Origin: Clytia hemisphaerica
Taxonomy: Eukaryota; Cnidaria; Hydrozoa; Leptothecata; Clytiidae
Assembly: GCA_902728285.1 (NCBI GenBank)
Contig: CACVBU010001294.1
Coordinates: 1,302,001-1,366,000, forward strand
Direction of reading: 5' to 3'
Length of the DNA stretch: 64,000 nucleotides
Below, piece after piece: positions 25,301 through 34,557 of the stretch. The notes below the pieces were generated by a model, which was given only the letters and a program-made list of their open reading frames with translations, searched no databases and was not told the DNA's origin. Both the position numbers and the translations under genes were made by a program. How positions within the stretch are numbered: position 1 is the first letter of the stretch; the number at the start of each line of letters is the position of its first letter.

Positions 25301-27938
25301 CAGTATTCATCGGAAATTTTTGTTCTCTAAGTGAAATTCATACTTTAGAAATATACTCTGACAAAAAAATTAACAAAGATATTACTTTTATCGTGCTACA
25401 AATGATGAAAAGTAAAAGAAAGGACGAAAAGAAGAGACAAGAAAGTTGTTTTTATTTTGTAGGTTGAAGATTCTGGGTTAAAATATGTGAATAATTTAAC
25501 AACACCCCTGCCTCACAGCCCCGGTGGAACTTTTCCCACATCGGGTCAAAAAATTTATACTAAATTCCCAATGGGGATAGAAATTCTATTGTTCCAAACT
25601 TAGGCAAATTTTCTGATTGGGCTGGGGTCCCAGCGGGTCTGGGACACGTCGTAAAAGCTTAAAATGCCAACATTAATTATCTCTCAGGTAATACTTTCAT
25701 GTTATGAAAGTACAACAAAAAAAGTTTATATAATTTGACAGACTTTTTAAGTCGGGTTACGAAGGCTCCCAAATTGTAGGTCAACTAACCCCAAAAGGTA
25801 GGTCAAACATTTTCGTTAAAATATCTAACTTAGAACAATAAATATTCAAATGGACTATTTTCCACATTTCCTTAGTTCATTAGGAATAAGAAAATACCCT
25901 ATCATCATAACTTAATTCCAATAGATTTCGATTTAGAGAGGATTTATTTAAAAAATGTCTCAATTCGAGTAGTATCCAATCAACTTTGATTCAGATTTTC
26001 GCCTGAAAAAATCAATTCAAGTTAAAATTTTATGTCTAGAAATAATCAGTAATATGTAATAGTATGCTCTGAAACAACTTTTTATGAAGTTGAACTATCG
26101 TTAGGGCTACCATGCTAAAAAATGAGAAACCTACATTCTCGGGTTTTACTACATTCTCGGGGTCAGGTGCTGTATATACCATCTTAAAGAAGTTAATTAA
26201 ACTACCAAAAAACATAATTATGGCCAATTGGATTTTATTCATTGTTTTCAGAACCCTTTTTTGACTTTGAAGCCGATTTTCTCAAAAAGTAATCCTTTTA
26301 AAGACAAAGTGAGACATGTTTTTCGGCTCAGCCTTTCTTCTTTACAATGATGTAATTCTCAAATTCACCAATCAAAACGTGTACGTACGTTAACTCTCTG
26401 AAAATAGTTGGTATTGATTTTTTAGAAAAAAATTATGATCCTAATTGTACTAAACTCTTATCCAATTTGCCATTGAAAGATTTTTGTTATACTGTTAAAA
26501 GAGACAAAAACAAAATTCTTTATTTACATGAGAGGGCCTGAATGTACACGACTAGATGTAGATCCATAATGGCAAATTTTAATTTTGATGCGTCCTATTG
26601 TATGCCCTATATGTAATTGTATGGCAATCATTCAGAACTTTTCTCTTGCTCACTTTTGATATGTAAACATTGGATCTAAAAACATTTCTACAACGAGATT
26701 TATAGGAAACAGCTGCCCCCCCCCCTAAACGAAAATCTTTGATAATTTTTGAAAGACTTGTCCAATCGACATGAAATTTTCTCAGTGTGTACCAAATATG
26801 GATTGGCATCTTCAGTAAAAGCTCCGGCATCATCGATGACGTCATTACCACCTGATGACGTCATTAAAAATGCCACAAATTGGAACCCCTTTTAACTATA
26901 TTTCTTACTCAAATTTTGTGTGGCAACTCCATACGACATATAACTTTGGGGGGTCATTTTTTTGCCACCTGAGTATTTACAGACCGGCCTAAAAGAGCCT
27001 TTTTAGCCTAAATTCGGACTTAACATTCTCAGGATTGAGAAATGGTAAGATCTTGATTTTGACCAGTGGTTAGGAATTGATTATAGAAGCTTGCTGCCTT
27101 AATTTCAACGAAATCGGACATGTGGTTGTCCAGAAAGTGAGCATTTTAGGTAAATTATTGACTGTTCTCTAAAATAGGAACCACGCAGGTGGCTTACTTG
27201 AAATTTTCCACATTCCTCAGATGGTCAGTCAATGCCTATCACTCGTCAAAATTTCGGTAGTTCATGAGTTCCGGAGGGGGGCTATGTGTATTTTGCAGAC
27301 CGGTCTGTAAAGTATTAAATATCAATGGGACAAAATTTTGTTGGTCACTTGTTGCACTTGTTACTTTTAGTTGAAAAATTATGATTTTAGCCAATTTGAC
27401 GTTCTTATCTGTAAAATACCAACCAAACAGGTCAACTTGAAATTTTGCAAGTCATCCCGTTTGTCTTTTCAAGTCATCAGCATTTTATAGATATTGAGAT
27501 TTCAGACCCAACCCTCCCCCAAAATGCTTCCTCTATTAAAAATATAAGAAGATGCATGAAAGGTTAACCCTCTCCCTTGTCAAATCCCTCAATTTTCTCA
27601 TCGGTTCTTCTCAGGCCTTAGTTGTGTATACTTTGCTTTCATATAAAAATATATCTTTTCACAATTCTTGTCATTACATTTTAGGTGAAGAAAACGCTCT
27701 TACACTTTCAGAAGTAATGAAGTTCATCACCGGTTGTTCTTCAAAACCAGCGTCTGGGTTACCAGGGAAAATCACTGTGATATTTGAGAAATATTGTCCC
27801 GAAAATTGCAGATGTAAACCCACAACTTCTAGCTGCGATATTCAAATCGAAGTTGCTTTGCGCTACACTACCAAACGTGACATGATGATAGCTTTAACAG
27901 ATGCATGCCGCGAGAGTAAAGGAATGCTAAAATACTAA
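13283..27938 (+). CDS. SAM - double C2HC finger - HECT E3 ubiquitin ligase-like gene (7 exons)
   Basis: Predicted to transfer ubiquitin from a thioester on its HECT cysteine. Coding exons from splice sites and frame: 13283-13312, 19263-19328, 20160-21636, 22493-22736, 23568-23701, 24374-24648, 27685-27938. The spliced length is 2480 nt, one short of 827 codons. Domains: SAM-like (about 1-62), Ser/Lys-rich linker, two C2HC fingers of UBZ type (345-364 CPLC...H...C and 402-421 CPVC...H...C), and HECT (about 474-826) with the presumed catalytic Cys near 793 (PTTSSC). The HECT domain resembles the G2E3-like group found in fish and cnidarians. Exon 4 needs a one-base frame correction, so it is either a sequencing error or a young pseudogene. 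Introns are packed with transposon debris. Confidence 0.88.
13794..14674 (+). pseudogene. Mutator-like (MULE) transposase fragment
   Basis: Lies in intron 1 of the HECT gene. The first frame (13794-14153) gives FASALIANKNQNSYQRLLQV, IVVDFEGALVGAI (second catalytic Asp) and GCYFHFNKALWKHVMQLGL (the MULE C...H signature). Further frames (14161-14421, 14444-14674) contain MWNVNAHGIPY, an RTNNHV box in another frame at about 14352-14370, SFHNRWN and LWVFIRKMK. Frameshifts and stops make it inactive. Confidence 0.85.
14930..15180. repeat. AAGTATGCTT / AAGCATGCTT repeat cluster
   Basis: About ten copies of the near-palindrome A(A)G(C/T)ATGCTT occur in 250 bp, irregularly spaced. It follows the MULE remnant by about 260 bp and could be its subterminal repeat region, but no terminal inverted repeat was found. 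Confidence 0.65.
15797..16155. mobile_element. MITE with 46 bp terminal inverted repeats, TA target site
   Basis: The left end CCGTCAGGTTGCCTAATCCC and the complement of the right end match over about 46 bp with one mismatch, and TA flanks both sides. 359 bp with no ORF. TA duplication points to the Tc1/mariner type. It lies in intron 1 of the HECT gene. Confidence 0.92.
17631..18818. mobile_element. Non-autonomous Mutator-type element, perfect 10 bp target duplication
   Basis: Terminal inverted repeats start CGGCAAGTACAAAACGCCTA and run on into a TACTACTTACTACC-rich subterminal stretch. The element is flanked by AATTTTTTAG on both sides (17621-17630 and 18819-18828). A perfect 10 bp target duplication with long TIRs is characteristic of Mutator-like elements. 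1188 bp, no coding capacity. It is in intron 1 of the HECT gene, in the same intron as the dead MULE transposase. Confidence 0.92.
19263..19328 (+). CDS. HECT gene exon 2 (SAM domain)
   Basis: Bounded by TTTTAG| and |GTAAGA, 66 nt, phase 0 on both sides. Encodes IVEFLKDRGYDAETLEKVEE plus SK, the first half of the SAM domain. It continues directly into VCAESIHLLTLNDFKSIGIG in exon 3. Confidence 0.85.
20160..21636 (+). CDS. HECT gene exon 3 (SAM end, linker, zinc fingers, HECT start)
   Basis: Acceptor TTTATAG|, donor ACAG|GTAAGG. Encodes the second half of the SAM domain (LTLNDFKSIGIGLADGRLLI), a charged linker, two near-identical fingers CPLCRKSFASSEIENHASTC and CPVCKKFFASSDVEEHAIQC, an acidic stretch, and the HECT start IFYGEHGVDQGGVRRDF. 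The frame runs on into the intron to 21785, but the donor and homology support ending at 21636, in phase 1. Confidence 0.92.
22493..22736 (+). CDS. HECT gene exon 4 (contains a one-base frame break)
   Basis: From phase 1 the exon reads EAIQEIKDQLFVSKEDGM, then must change frame before YDDLANGLFRNAGKLFAYSI and LSPWVYDYIAGG. The shift lies at about 22540-22556 and equals one missing base. An alternative acceptor after AGCAAG (22533) would keep the frame but drop residues aligned with the HECT family, so it is less likely. Ends CAAAAG|GTTAGA in phase 0. Confidence 0.75.
23568..23701 (+). CDS. HECT gene exon 5
   Basis: Acceptor TTACTCAG|, donor TTAAG|GTAAGC. Encodes IYKIRTEEELKDFCTSDEGT and VLSEIKYRSVPSSIKLKSEE, a middle HECT segment. 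Phase 0 in and phase 2 out match its neighbours exactly. Confidence 0.8.
24374..24648 (+). CDS. HECT gene exon 6
   Basis: Acceptor ACTTTAG|, donor GAAAG|GTAATT. Encodes RSLFAKWLNPYVPFIQEIAI, LEQYGFLQKIKEHPQSLKTL and a Phe-rich acidic segment, corresponding to the end of the HECT N-lobe and the hinge. An upstream in-frame extension to 24273 is intron read-through. Confidence 0.85.
24896..26172. mobile_element. MITE with TA target site in HECT intron 6
   Basis: TIRs CAGCACCTGACCCCGAGAAT (24 bp or more, perfect) flanked by TA on both sides; 1277 bp. The right end contains an extra direct copy of the CCCGAGAATGTAG block. Internal ATGTAGGT motifs are scattered as subterminal repeats. No ORF of its own. 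Confidence 0.9.
26173..27684. other. Remainder of HECT intron 6, no gene
   Basis: Contains a C-run at about 26716 and TGACGTCAT repeats near 26838-26865, typical of old transposon DNA. No exon-like segment with splice sites was found before exon 7. Confidence 0.5.
27685..27938 (+). CDS. HECT gene exon 7 (C-lobe with catalytic Cys)
   Basis: Acceptor CATTTTAG|. Encodes LTLSEVMKFITGCSSKPASG, then PGKITVIFEKYCPENCRCKP and TTSSCDIQIEVALRYTTKRD, ending at TAA. The Cys of TTSSC (codon 27834-27836) aligns with the HECT thioester cysteine; the more usual residue before it is Thr. The length and position before the stop fit a HECT C-lobe. Confidence 0.87.
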
Positions 27939-28970
27939 TCCTATAAACGGATCGTTTTTATATAAATCTTTTGTTTTACAAAACGACATTGCGAATCAAA
28001 TCGTATAGTATTACTATAGTGATTTTGATATAGCTTGCTTTTATTTTTGATAATGTATATAATATTATTTATTCATAAACTAGAGTATTTCAGATTTTTA
28101 TTTGACAATTAAAATGAAAATTGATTGACAACGTTCGCTAACAATATTTTGATCAGGAATCAGAAATAGGTATAGGAATATTTAACTTGATTGATAAGGT
28201 GTCTTTTTTGTGCAAAACTTTGGTTTGAATTATCTTAAATCCTTATCCAAAGTAAAGAGGACCTTCATTCGTTATTAACAATATCATGTATGGTACTTTT
28301 TATTTCTTTTCGTTTATATTCATATTTGTTTTTTCATTAATTTCTGTTCCCTACAGTGAAAGCCTTGCTAATACAATACGTGTATTGAATTCAAAACCAA
28401 AAAGCTCCTCCAGTACATCATGTTTTCGTTCTTTTCGTTTATTCTTACGTTTATTTTTATTCTTCTGTGCATTTTTCTTTTGTTATTGCCTTTGTTTGTT
28501 TGGCGAAAGGTTCCATCTCTCATTCAAAGTTTTATTAAATCGTTCCGCTAAAAGTATATTTTTTAAATAGATGATTGTGATTTAAAGAGGCTTAAATTGT
28601 GACTTTTTTATCATTCATATTTTTAAAGTTGACACTATTTGTAAGAAGCTACATGACCTGTTTGTTAATATTATCAGAAACCAAACATGTATTTTATTTA
28701 ATTAATTAATTTCCGTCCCTTTGTTTCAAGGTTCTCATTTCTTCCCCAAAAATACCCATCCCATGATAATTTTCCCGACTTTCCGTAAAGTTTCCCGATA
28801 AAATCGTATTACGAAAAAATTTACCCGATTTTACCCTGAAGTTTCGAATCGGAAAATTCGGATTTTAAGGAATTCTTTTCGTCTCCTGCATTTTGATTAG
28901 TCGATAGCTATGCTTGGGTAGATTGTTGATTTATCTGAATGACGAAAATGACATAAAAAAACCGAAAATC
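27939..28970. other. 3' flank of the HECT gene, no gene
   Basis: AT-rich. A Phe/Leu-rich ORF at 28286-28570 reflects T-rich composition rather than a gene. No clear AATAAA directly after the stop. A CCCGA-rich stretch at 28750-28890 resembles 12960-13140 and may be the same old repeat. Confidence 0.45.
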
Positions 28971-28973
28971 TGC

Positions 28974-29138
28974 CCATTTTTTTCAAATAAAACTTTTTTT
29001 AATGTTTTTTACAGTTGACATCACATTTCTCAGCAGTTTAATTTTGCGGTTTTCCATTTTTTTCAAATAAGACTTTTTTTTAATGGTTTTTTTACAGTTG
29101 ACATCACATTTCTCAGCAGTTTAATTTTGCGGTTTTCC
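28974..29138. repeat. Tandem duplication, about 82 bp unit
   Basis: Two adjacent copies of a block containing CAGTTGACATCACATTTCTC followed by AGCAGTTTAATTTTGCGGTT differ mainly in the lengths of T runs, which suggests recent slippage or tandem duplication. Confidence 0.85.
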
Positions 29139-29523
29139 GAACTCGACCGCGAAACCACGAAGTTTTTATGCAATAAAGCAAGTAAATTTTCAAAAACATT
29201 TTCCTTAAGTTTTCGGATATGCTTCATATTGGACCACACCTTTCTTGGGTGTGGCCCGACCCCATCCGGGTGTCCCGGACTTTTCAGACCCCTCCGGAAC
29301 TCCCCGGCAAGCCTCCGGAACTCGCGACTTCCAAAGGCACCCCTCGTATTATGGTGAATTATAGAGTGGTGTTTAAGTTTTTTGCATCTTCAAATGCATT
29401 TTATCATGGGCGACAAGCTTTTTTATTGAAGAAGAATACCTTATTTTACACAAAATTAACTGGTCATGTTATTAACGGACTTTAAAAGAGTGCGACAGTT
29501 TATCAACGCGAATGAGAGGACAT

Positions 29524-29596
29524 ACCTTTAGATGTTTAGTGATTCTGGGCTCTTTCCACCCGTTGATGATTATTTCTGGTTCACTCCTTGCATAGT
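29524..29596. repeat. Exact 73 bp direct repeat, copy 1
   Basis: Identical to 30184-30256, exactly 660 bp away in the same orientation. On the minus strand this copy ends CATCTAAAG|GTATGT, a good splice donor, which the other copy lacks. Confidence 0.85.
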
Positions 29597-30011
29597 GTGC
29601 GTAATTAACGCTAATTGGCAGTAAAGATTTTAATATGCGACATTAATATAATTAACGCGAATTTTGTTCGCAAAAATATAATTTTGGACCAGATTTAATA
29701 AATTCAAAGAAAATGAAATGAGAGACAATGAAATAATCTTACTTTTGCGAAAATATGTAACAATGGAAAAAGCAAGTGCTTTAGGTAAAGTATTAAATGT
29801 ACAATTTATTGGGGTTCTCCTTTTATATTCTACCTGAGCCGTTTTAGTGTTATTTTGTTATTTTGGAAAATTAACGCTATTGTCCACACTATGCTGGCTT
29901 GGGTACCACTTTCGATTTGAAAGTGTCAAATCTGTCGAATATGTCGATGTGAATCTGATGCTAGATTCATTTTGGTTCAATTCAATACGCTAAATCCTTT
30001 AGAAAAAATCT

Positions 30012-30365
30012 TTACTTTTTCATTGTCATTTTGCTTCTTCGTTTTCGTAGGTATAAAAAATTATTTTTCTTCACATTAATCCACTCAAAATGATCTTTCC
30101 AACGAGGGTTGTTTATAAAGTTAGGAGAATTAGATCTCAAAATATCCTGGAAAATGCAAGTAGTGCACAAATATTTGGAACAGACCTTTAGATGTTTAGT
30201 GATTCTGGGCTCTTTCCACCCGTTGATGATTATTTCTGGTTCACTCCTTGCATAGTATTTGACATAAATGCGAACATCGAGGCTCATTTGATCAGAACGT
30301 TTTCCTATGTGACTTTTTAAACGTACACGAAACGTACACGAACATGACCCATTTTGCGTCGTCAA
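30012..30365 (-). CDS. Uncharacterised ORF containing the duplicated block
   Basis: 117 aa, basic: CTFRVRLKSHIGKRSDQMSL, YVKYYARSEPEIIINGWKEP and RITKHLKVC, then a Trp/Lys-rich end. No family recognised. A possible acceptor (CCCAG) lies upstream at about 30377. Codons 30184-30256 are duplicated exactly at 29524-29596. It may be a gene fragment, an exon or a transposon-derived ORF; whether it is expressed cannot be judged here. Confidence 0.35.
   Translation of the reverse strand: MTTQNGSCSCTFRVRLKSHIGKRSDQMSLDVRIYVKYYARSEPEIIINGWKEPRITKHLKVCSKYLCTTCIFQDILRSNSPNFINNPRWKDHFEWINVKKNNFLYLRKRRSKMTMKK
30184..30256. repeat. Exact 73 bp direct repeat, copy 2
   Basis: The copy inside ORF 30012-30365; identical to 29524-29596. 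In this copy the sequence continues AAGGTCTGTT rather than AAGGTATGT, so it reads through. Confidence 0.85.
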
Positions 30366-31437
30366 TGCTGGGATGATTGCGCTTAAACCTGCGCTTTATC
30401 AAAACCAAATCTCCCAAATTTTGAGATTTTCAGTTTTTAGTAGAAAAGTTTTAGAAAAATATTCTAAAAATAAAAGTGAGCACACCCAACGGATACGTTA
30501 AACGGATACATTAACTTTACTTTCCTATCAAATTTAACCCTTTAAGTTTAAGTGCCGAGGCCCTTTTTTGGGTGTTTTTTTGGTAAAATGAGCTAGGTCA
30601 AACTTTAAACGTCAATATCTCCTGAACATAAGGAATTAGCCTATTTCATGGGATTTGTGCATTTGTTACATGCTATTGTCGCGCTAGCCAGTCCTCGGGA
30701 TTTATTTACTGTGGATTTGTGGAAAAAGGGAGTTTGAAAAGGAGTTTTTGAATAGTTTTCGAAACATGTCTAAAAAAGTGGAGGGTAAAAAAAAGGGAGA
30801 TCAAGTCGAAAATTGGTTCTAAAAGAGTGTAAAAGGTTCCGAGCCCTCTATCTGGACTTACTTGTATTTCATGACCAGACAGAGTTTAAAACAAAAAGAT
30901 GAGTACAGAATGAATCAGAGACAGAATGAAATTTCATTAAGAACAAGTTCTATTTCAACCACCATACTAAAGCGTTAGACAAAATTACTTACATAGTAAA
31001 ATCAAAACAAACTGTATCCAAGACTAAAATGTACTGTCAACAAAATACAAAAACAAAATTTTGACCTCTATATATACGACTGGGCCACTAAATCAAAATT
31101 GCTACATGTAATGTTAATAGTGTTAGGACCTAAATTGGGAAACAAACAAGGTCGTAAAGGGGCATGAGGAAGACTGCTCAGGAAAGCATAAAATAAGGAA
31201 TTTCTAGGTAATAAAAAGGGGTTCTGGCTAGTGGGAACAAAAGGATTAATGATCAATTCATTTTCCAGGTACTAATATAATAAAAATTAGCTTTCACGAA
31301 GGGTTCCAGAAGTTTGATAACGAGGGCTTGTAAAACGAGGGATGGTTTCATGAATTTACGAAATCGAGATGATTCAGCAGAATTCATTTGAGGAAGGTCA
31401 TGGATGGGGAGGCGAGGGAATTAACCGGGATTCGACA
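30366..31437. other. No gene recognised
   Basis: Low-complexity and AT-rich DNA. The short ORFs lack domains. Confidence 0.5.
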
Positions 31438-32069
31438 CTATTTTCTATTCAATTTTGTTAAAAAATCCCCTGAACTCAATTGAGAATTTAAAAACTGTTT
31501 AAAAACTCCATTGTTATCGTCTTTATTCTGTATATCACAGTTTTATACGTCACTATGCTAGTTATATTTTAATTGCTAAACGCTCCTTCGTGCATTGAGA
31601 GTTGAAATTTGTAAAGACGACAACAATATAGAAAACAGTTTTCAAATTCCCAATTGAGTTCAGGGGATTTTTGAACAAAATTGAATCCCGGGGGGGGGGG
31701 GCACTCAAGGTAAATGACATACGAGACGTTCGGCCCTTAAGGGTAGGTTTTTCATAGTTCAGCTAGTGCACTGTAAGGGTAGGAGATTACAAAACTGCAC
31801 TGAACTGCACTGTAAGGGTAGGAAATTGTGATAAAAGGCCAATTTTTTGGTAAAATTGGCACAAAATTGGTCAATTTTGGAGGAAAAATTCCACATTTTC
31901 TTGGAAAATTGCAAAAATTTTCGCCCTTACTGGCGAGAAATTTTGAAAAAGTGCACTGTAAGGGTATGATTTTTCATGGAAATTCACTGCACTGTAAGGG
32001 TCCGATTTTAGAAGCCAAATTTTGGGCCGAACGTATGGTATTCCCCCCCGGGAATTGAATAGAAAATAG
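31438..32069. mobile_element. Nested foldback or MITE cluster
   Basis: Outer arms CTATTTTCTATTCAATT (31438) and its complement near 32052-32069 enclose two parts. The left part is a second inverted repeat whose arms contain AATCCCCTGAACTCAATTG (about 31449-31503 and 31631-31685). After a G-run comes a block with four or five CACTGTAAGGGTA repeats. It looks like one element inserted in or duplicated within another. No coding potential. Confidence 0.7.
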
Positions 32070-33000
32070 CACGTAACAAATGCACGAATCCTATTAAATA
32101 GGCTATAATTAGAGGTTGGTTCATAGCTCATTGGATAGTTAAGTGTCGCCTCTTCTTTTGGGGCAACTTCGGCGCCGCCCGTTTTAGGCAAGGCGGGTGG
32201 GCGGCGGGCGTTACTTCTCACAAAGTCAGGCCCAGTGGTGCGGCTTCAAATCACTCCTGTTTCAATTATATTTGGTAGAGGACAGAATCTAGTATAACTG
32301 AGCCAAATATTTTGGATTTTTGTCCTTTCGTTGCTCAAATGTGGTCAAAAAACTGCCAAAATCTCTCCAAAAAGACCAAATTTGCAACTTTTTTGTGTTG
32401 ATCCTGAAAGTGCATTTCATTTCAAATTTTGGTACACTGGCTTCATATAGGTATGAAAATTATTTGGTGACTTTACGGTGGATCCACCTTCGGCATTCAA
32501 ATCTTTTGCGGGATCAAAAATCGGGATTAAAAAATGAAGGGAAAAAACCTCCTTCCTCCCCTAAGGAATTTGATAGAAATATTTAACTGAAAAATCAAAC
32601 TTCAGTAACAATATAGTCAAAGTAAAAGTTACAAAATTCACTAAATTTTGATGAAATTTAATTTTGCGTGACGTTTCCGACTTTTAAAAGGAACCCAAAA
32701 AGTACCATTAAGGACGGCCTCGAGGACGAAACATTTAGGAAAAGGAGGGAGAAATCCAGTTACGGTCCGTCTAGAAATCCATCAAACTTAGCACGTAGCG
32801 CAGCCTATTCTCATCAATGGTCTCCTTCCCCCTGCTATACGTTTTTGAACGTAGGAAACGATCTCCACAGAAAAAAGCTAGTCCGATTCACCCATTGGAA
32901 TTTTTAAGCAAAACCTGTGTTATTACGTAATCGTCAACAAGAAGTTGATACTTATAAATATATGCCAAGCTAAGCTCATAGACAGTCGGCTTGTTGTATA
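32070..33000. other. No gene recognised
   Basis: Includes a GC-rich stretch (CGCCGCCCGTTTTAGGCAAG near 32172) unlike its surroundings and short ORFs without known domains. Confidence 0.45.
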
Positions 33001-33005
33001 TTCCA

Positions 33006-33450
33006 GATCTCCCAGCAGACTAAAAATAGGTTTAAATTTTAGGATTTTAGGACATATTTTGGCTAAATTTTAGGACATTTAAGCACAAAATTGATGAATT
33101 TTTAGGATATTTTGGGACAATTTAGAACAAAGCTATTAGAAAATTAGCTCATGTTATAATTTACAAAGAAATTCTTGCTTTAAAACGAAAAGAAAAAGTT
33201 TCCTGTTTGCTACATAAGTTACAAGGTGAATGGTGCGCGCCGCAGGGGAAAGCTTTTTACTGTTTACAAGACCTGCATTGAATATTATCAAAAATTTTAT
33301 ATAGCAAAACCTGCCAGAGTTAAATATAATGCTTGAAATTTTAGAACAATTTAGGACATTTTCCCAAAATTTAGGACTATTTAGAACAAATTTTCAAAGT
33401 TTTCAAATATTAGGATTTTTTAGGATTTTAGGATGACGTCTGGGAGCCCT
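33006..33450. repeat. TTTAGGAC-rich repeat with short inverted ends
   Basis: Many TTTTAGGA(C/T) motifs occur in opposite directions at the two ends, with CTCCCAG near the left end and CTGGGAG near the right end. It is probably a MITE of about 445 bp with subterminal repeats; the exact ends are not certain. Confidence 0.55.
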
Positions 33451-34330
33451 GTTGTTCTATGAGAAATATATGCCAGTAGTTGAAATTTCAACCCCTATAT
33501 TAATTCTTTCATCAAGATGATTCGGGATTAAATTTCAATTCTCTTAAATCGAACTTTAAAGTAAACTTAAGTAAGTAAGTATAAGCAACACTGGGTAAAT
33601 CGGACTAGCTAGATTATTTACCGAGTATACTGTAAGCATTACATTTTTACCTGTGAAAACCACGAAACAGACGTAAATAAAGCTCCTCACTCTCACTGGA
33701 TGCTTTCGATCATACATAGATATGGTTAGAAAATAATGGTTAGATAGATGGACATAATGTTATGGCGAGTATGGCCAACATTGTAAATCAGCAGTGGGAA
33801 AAAGACTATTTTCCGAAATATTGGTATAATACTATGCATATAATGAATATAGATTTTCTGTGAAATGAAGGTCTTTAAAACAAAAGATTTTTCTTGGCTA
33901 AAATTACAAAATTTAATACCATAAAAAATAAACACTTTCGAATACCTGGAAAGATTTATAGAACAGCAAATATTCATATAAACACAATAGTAAACTAGCA
34001 AGCCTAAAACATAGAAATTAATATTATGATAGAAAAGACAGTTTCCAGAATACGGAGAAAAAATCTTTGAAGTTTATTTTTACATCAAAAAACTAGGGGA
34101 AAATTATATGATCTTTTTGTACGAGCTTAAAGAGGCCGTCACGCCATAACCTTTTCTACATGAAAATATCATTATGAAAAAGTATTGAAATTTCTAGATA
34201 ATTTCTATATTTTTATACAGTAGTAACAAGACATGCATAATAAAATTTCTTAGGAGGAGAAAAAGTTCAATAAAAATATATATTTTAAAAAGTTTAAAAA
34301 GTTTCTAATTGAACTTCAGATTGGACAATG
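33451..34330. other. 3' flank of the integrase-like gene, no gene
   Basis: AT-rich sequence downstream of the minus-strand stop codon at 34331. No separate gene or clear polyadenylation signal recognised. Confidence 0.45.
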
Positions 34331-34557
34331 TTAAAAATGATATGCGTTTTCCAAACCATTAATGAATCGGAGCAGAAGGCCATAAAGTCTTTTGGCTTCT
34401 TGAAATGAGCTTGGAAATCTCAAGTTATTTTCATTCATAAAATATAAGCCAACAGTTTCAATTTCGTTTCCACAACCAAAAACGTTCGGTGTACGACAAT
34501 ACGCTTCAGCAACATTTATTTCAGCTTCACGAACATTCCACATAAAGTCGGTGGCAC
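34331..34557 (-). CDS. Integrase-like gene, last exon
   Basis: Acceptor AATTCAG|GTGCC. Encodes ATDFMWNVREAEINVAEAYC, then GLYFMNENNLRFPSSFQEAK and RLYGLLLRF to a TAA stop. It completes the C-terminal domain of the family. The joined codon G|GT restores Gly after NYF. Confidence 0.82.

Noticed and set aside
28286..28570. ORF rich in Phe and Leu, resembling a membrane protein
   Set aside because: It follows from T-rich composition; there is no family motif and no splice or promoter context.
32110..32265. Possible tRNA-derived SINE: TAGCTCATTGG resembles an A box and GCTTCAAATCA a B box
   Set aside because: The two boxes are about 120 bp apart, too far for a tRNA-type promoter, and no tRNA fold was found.
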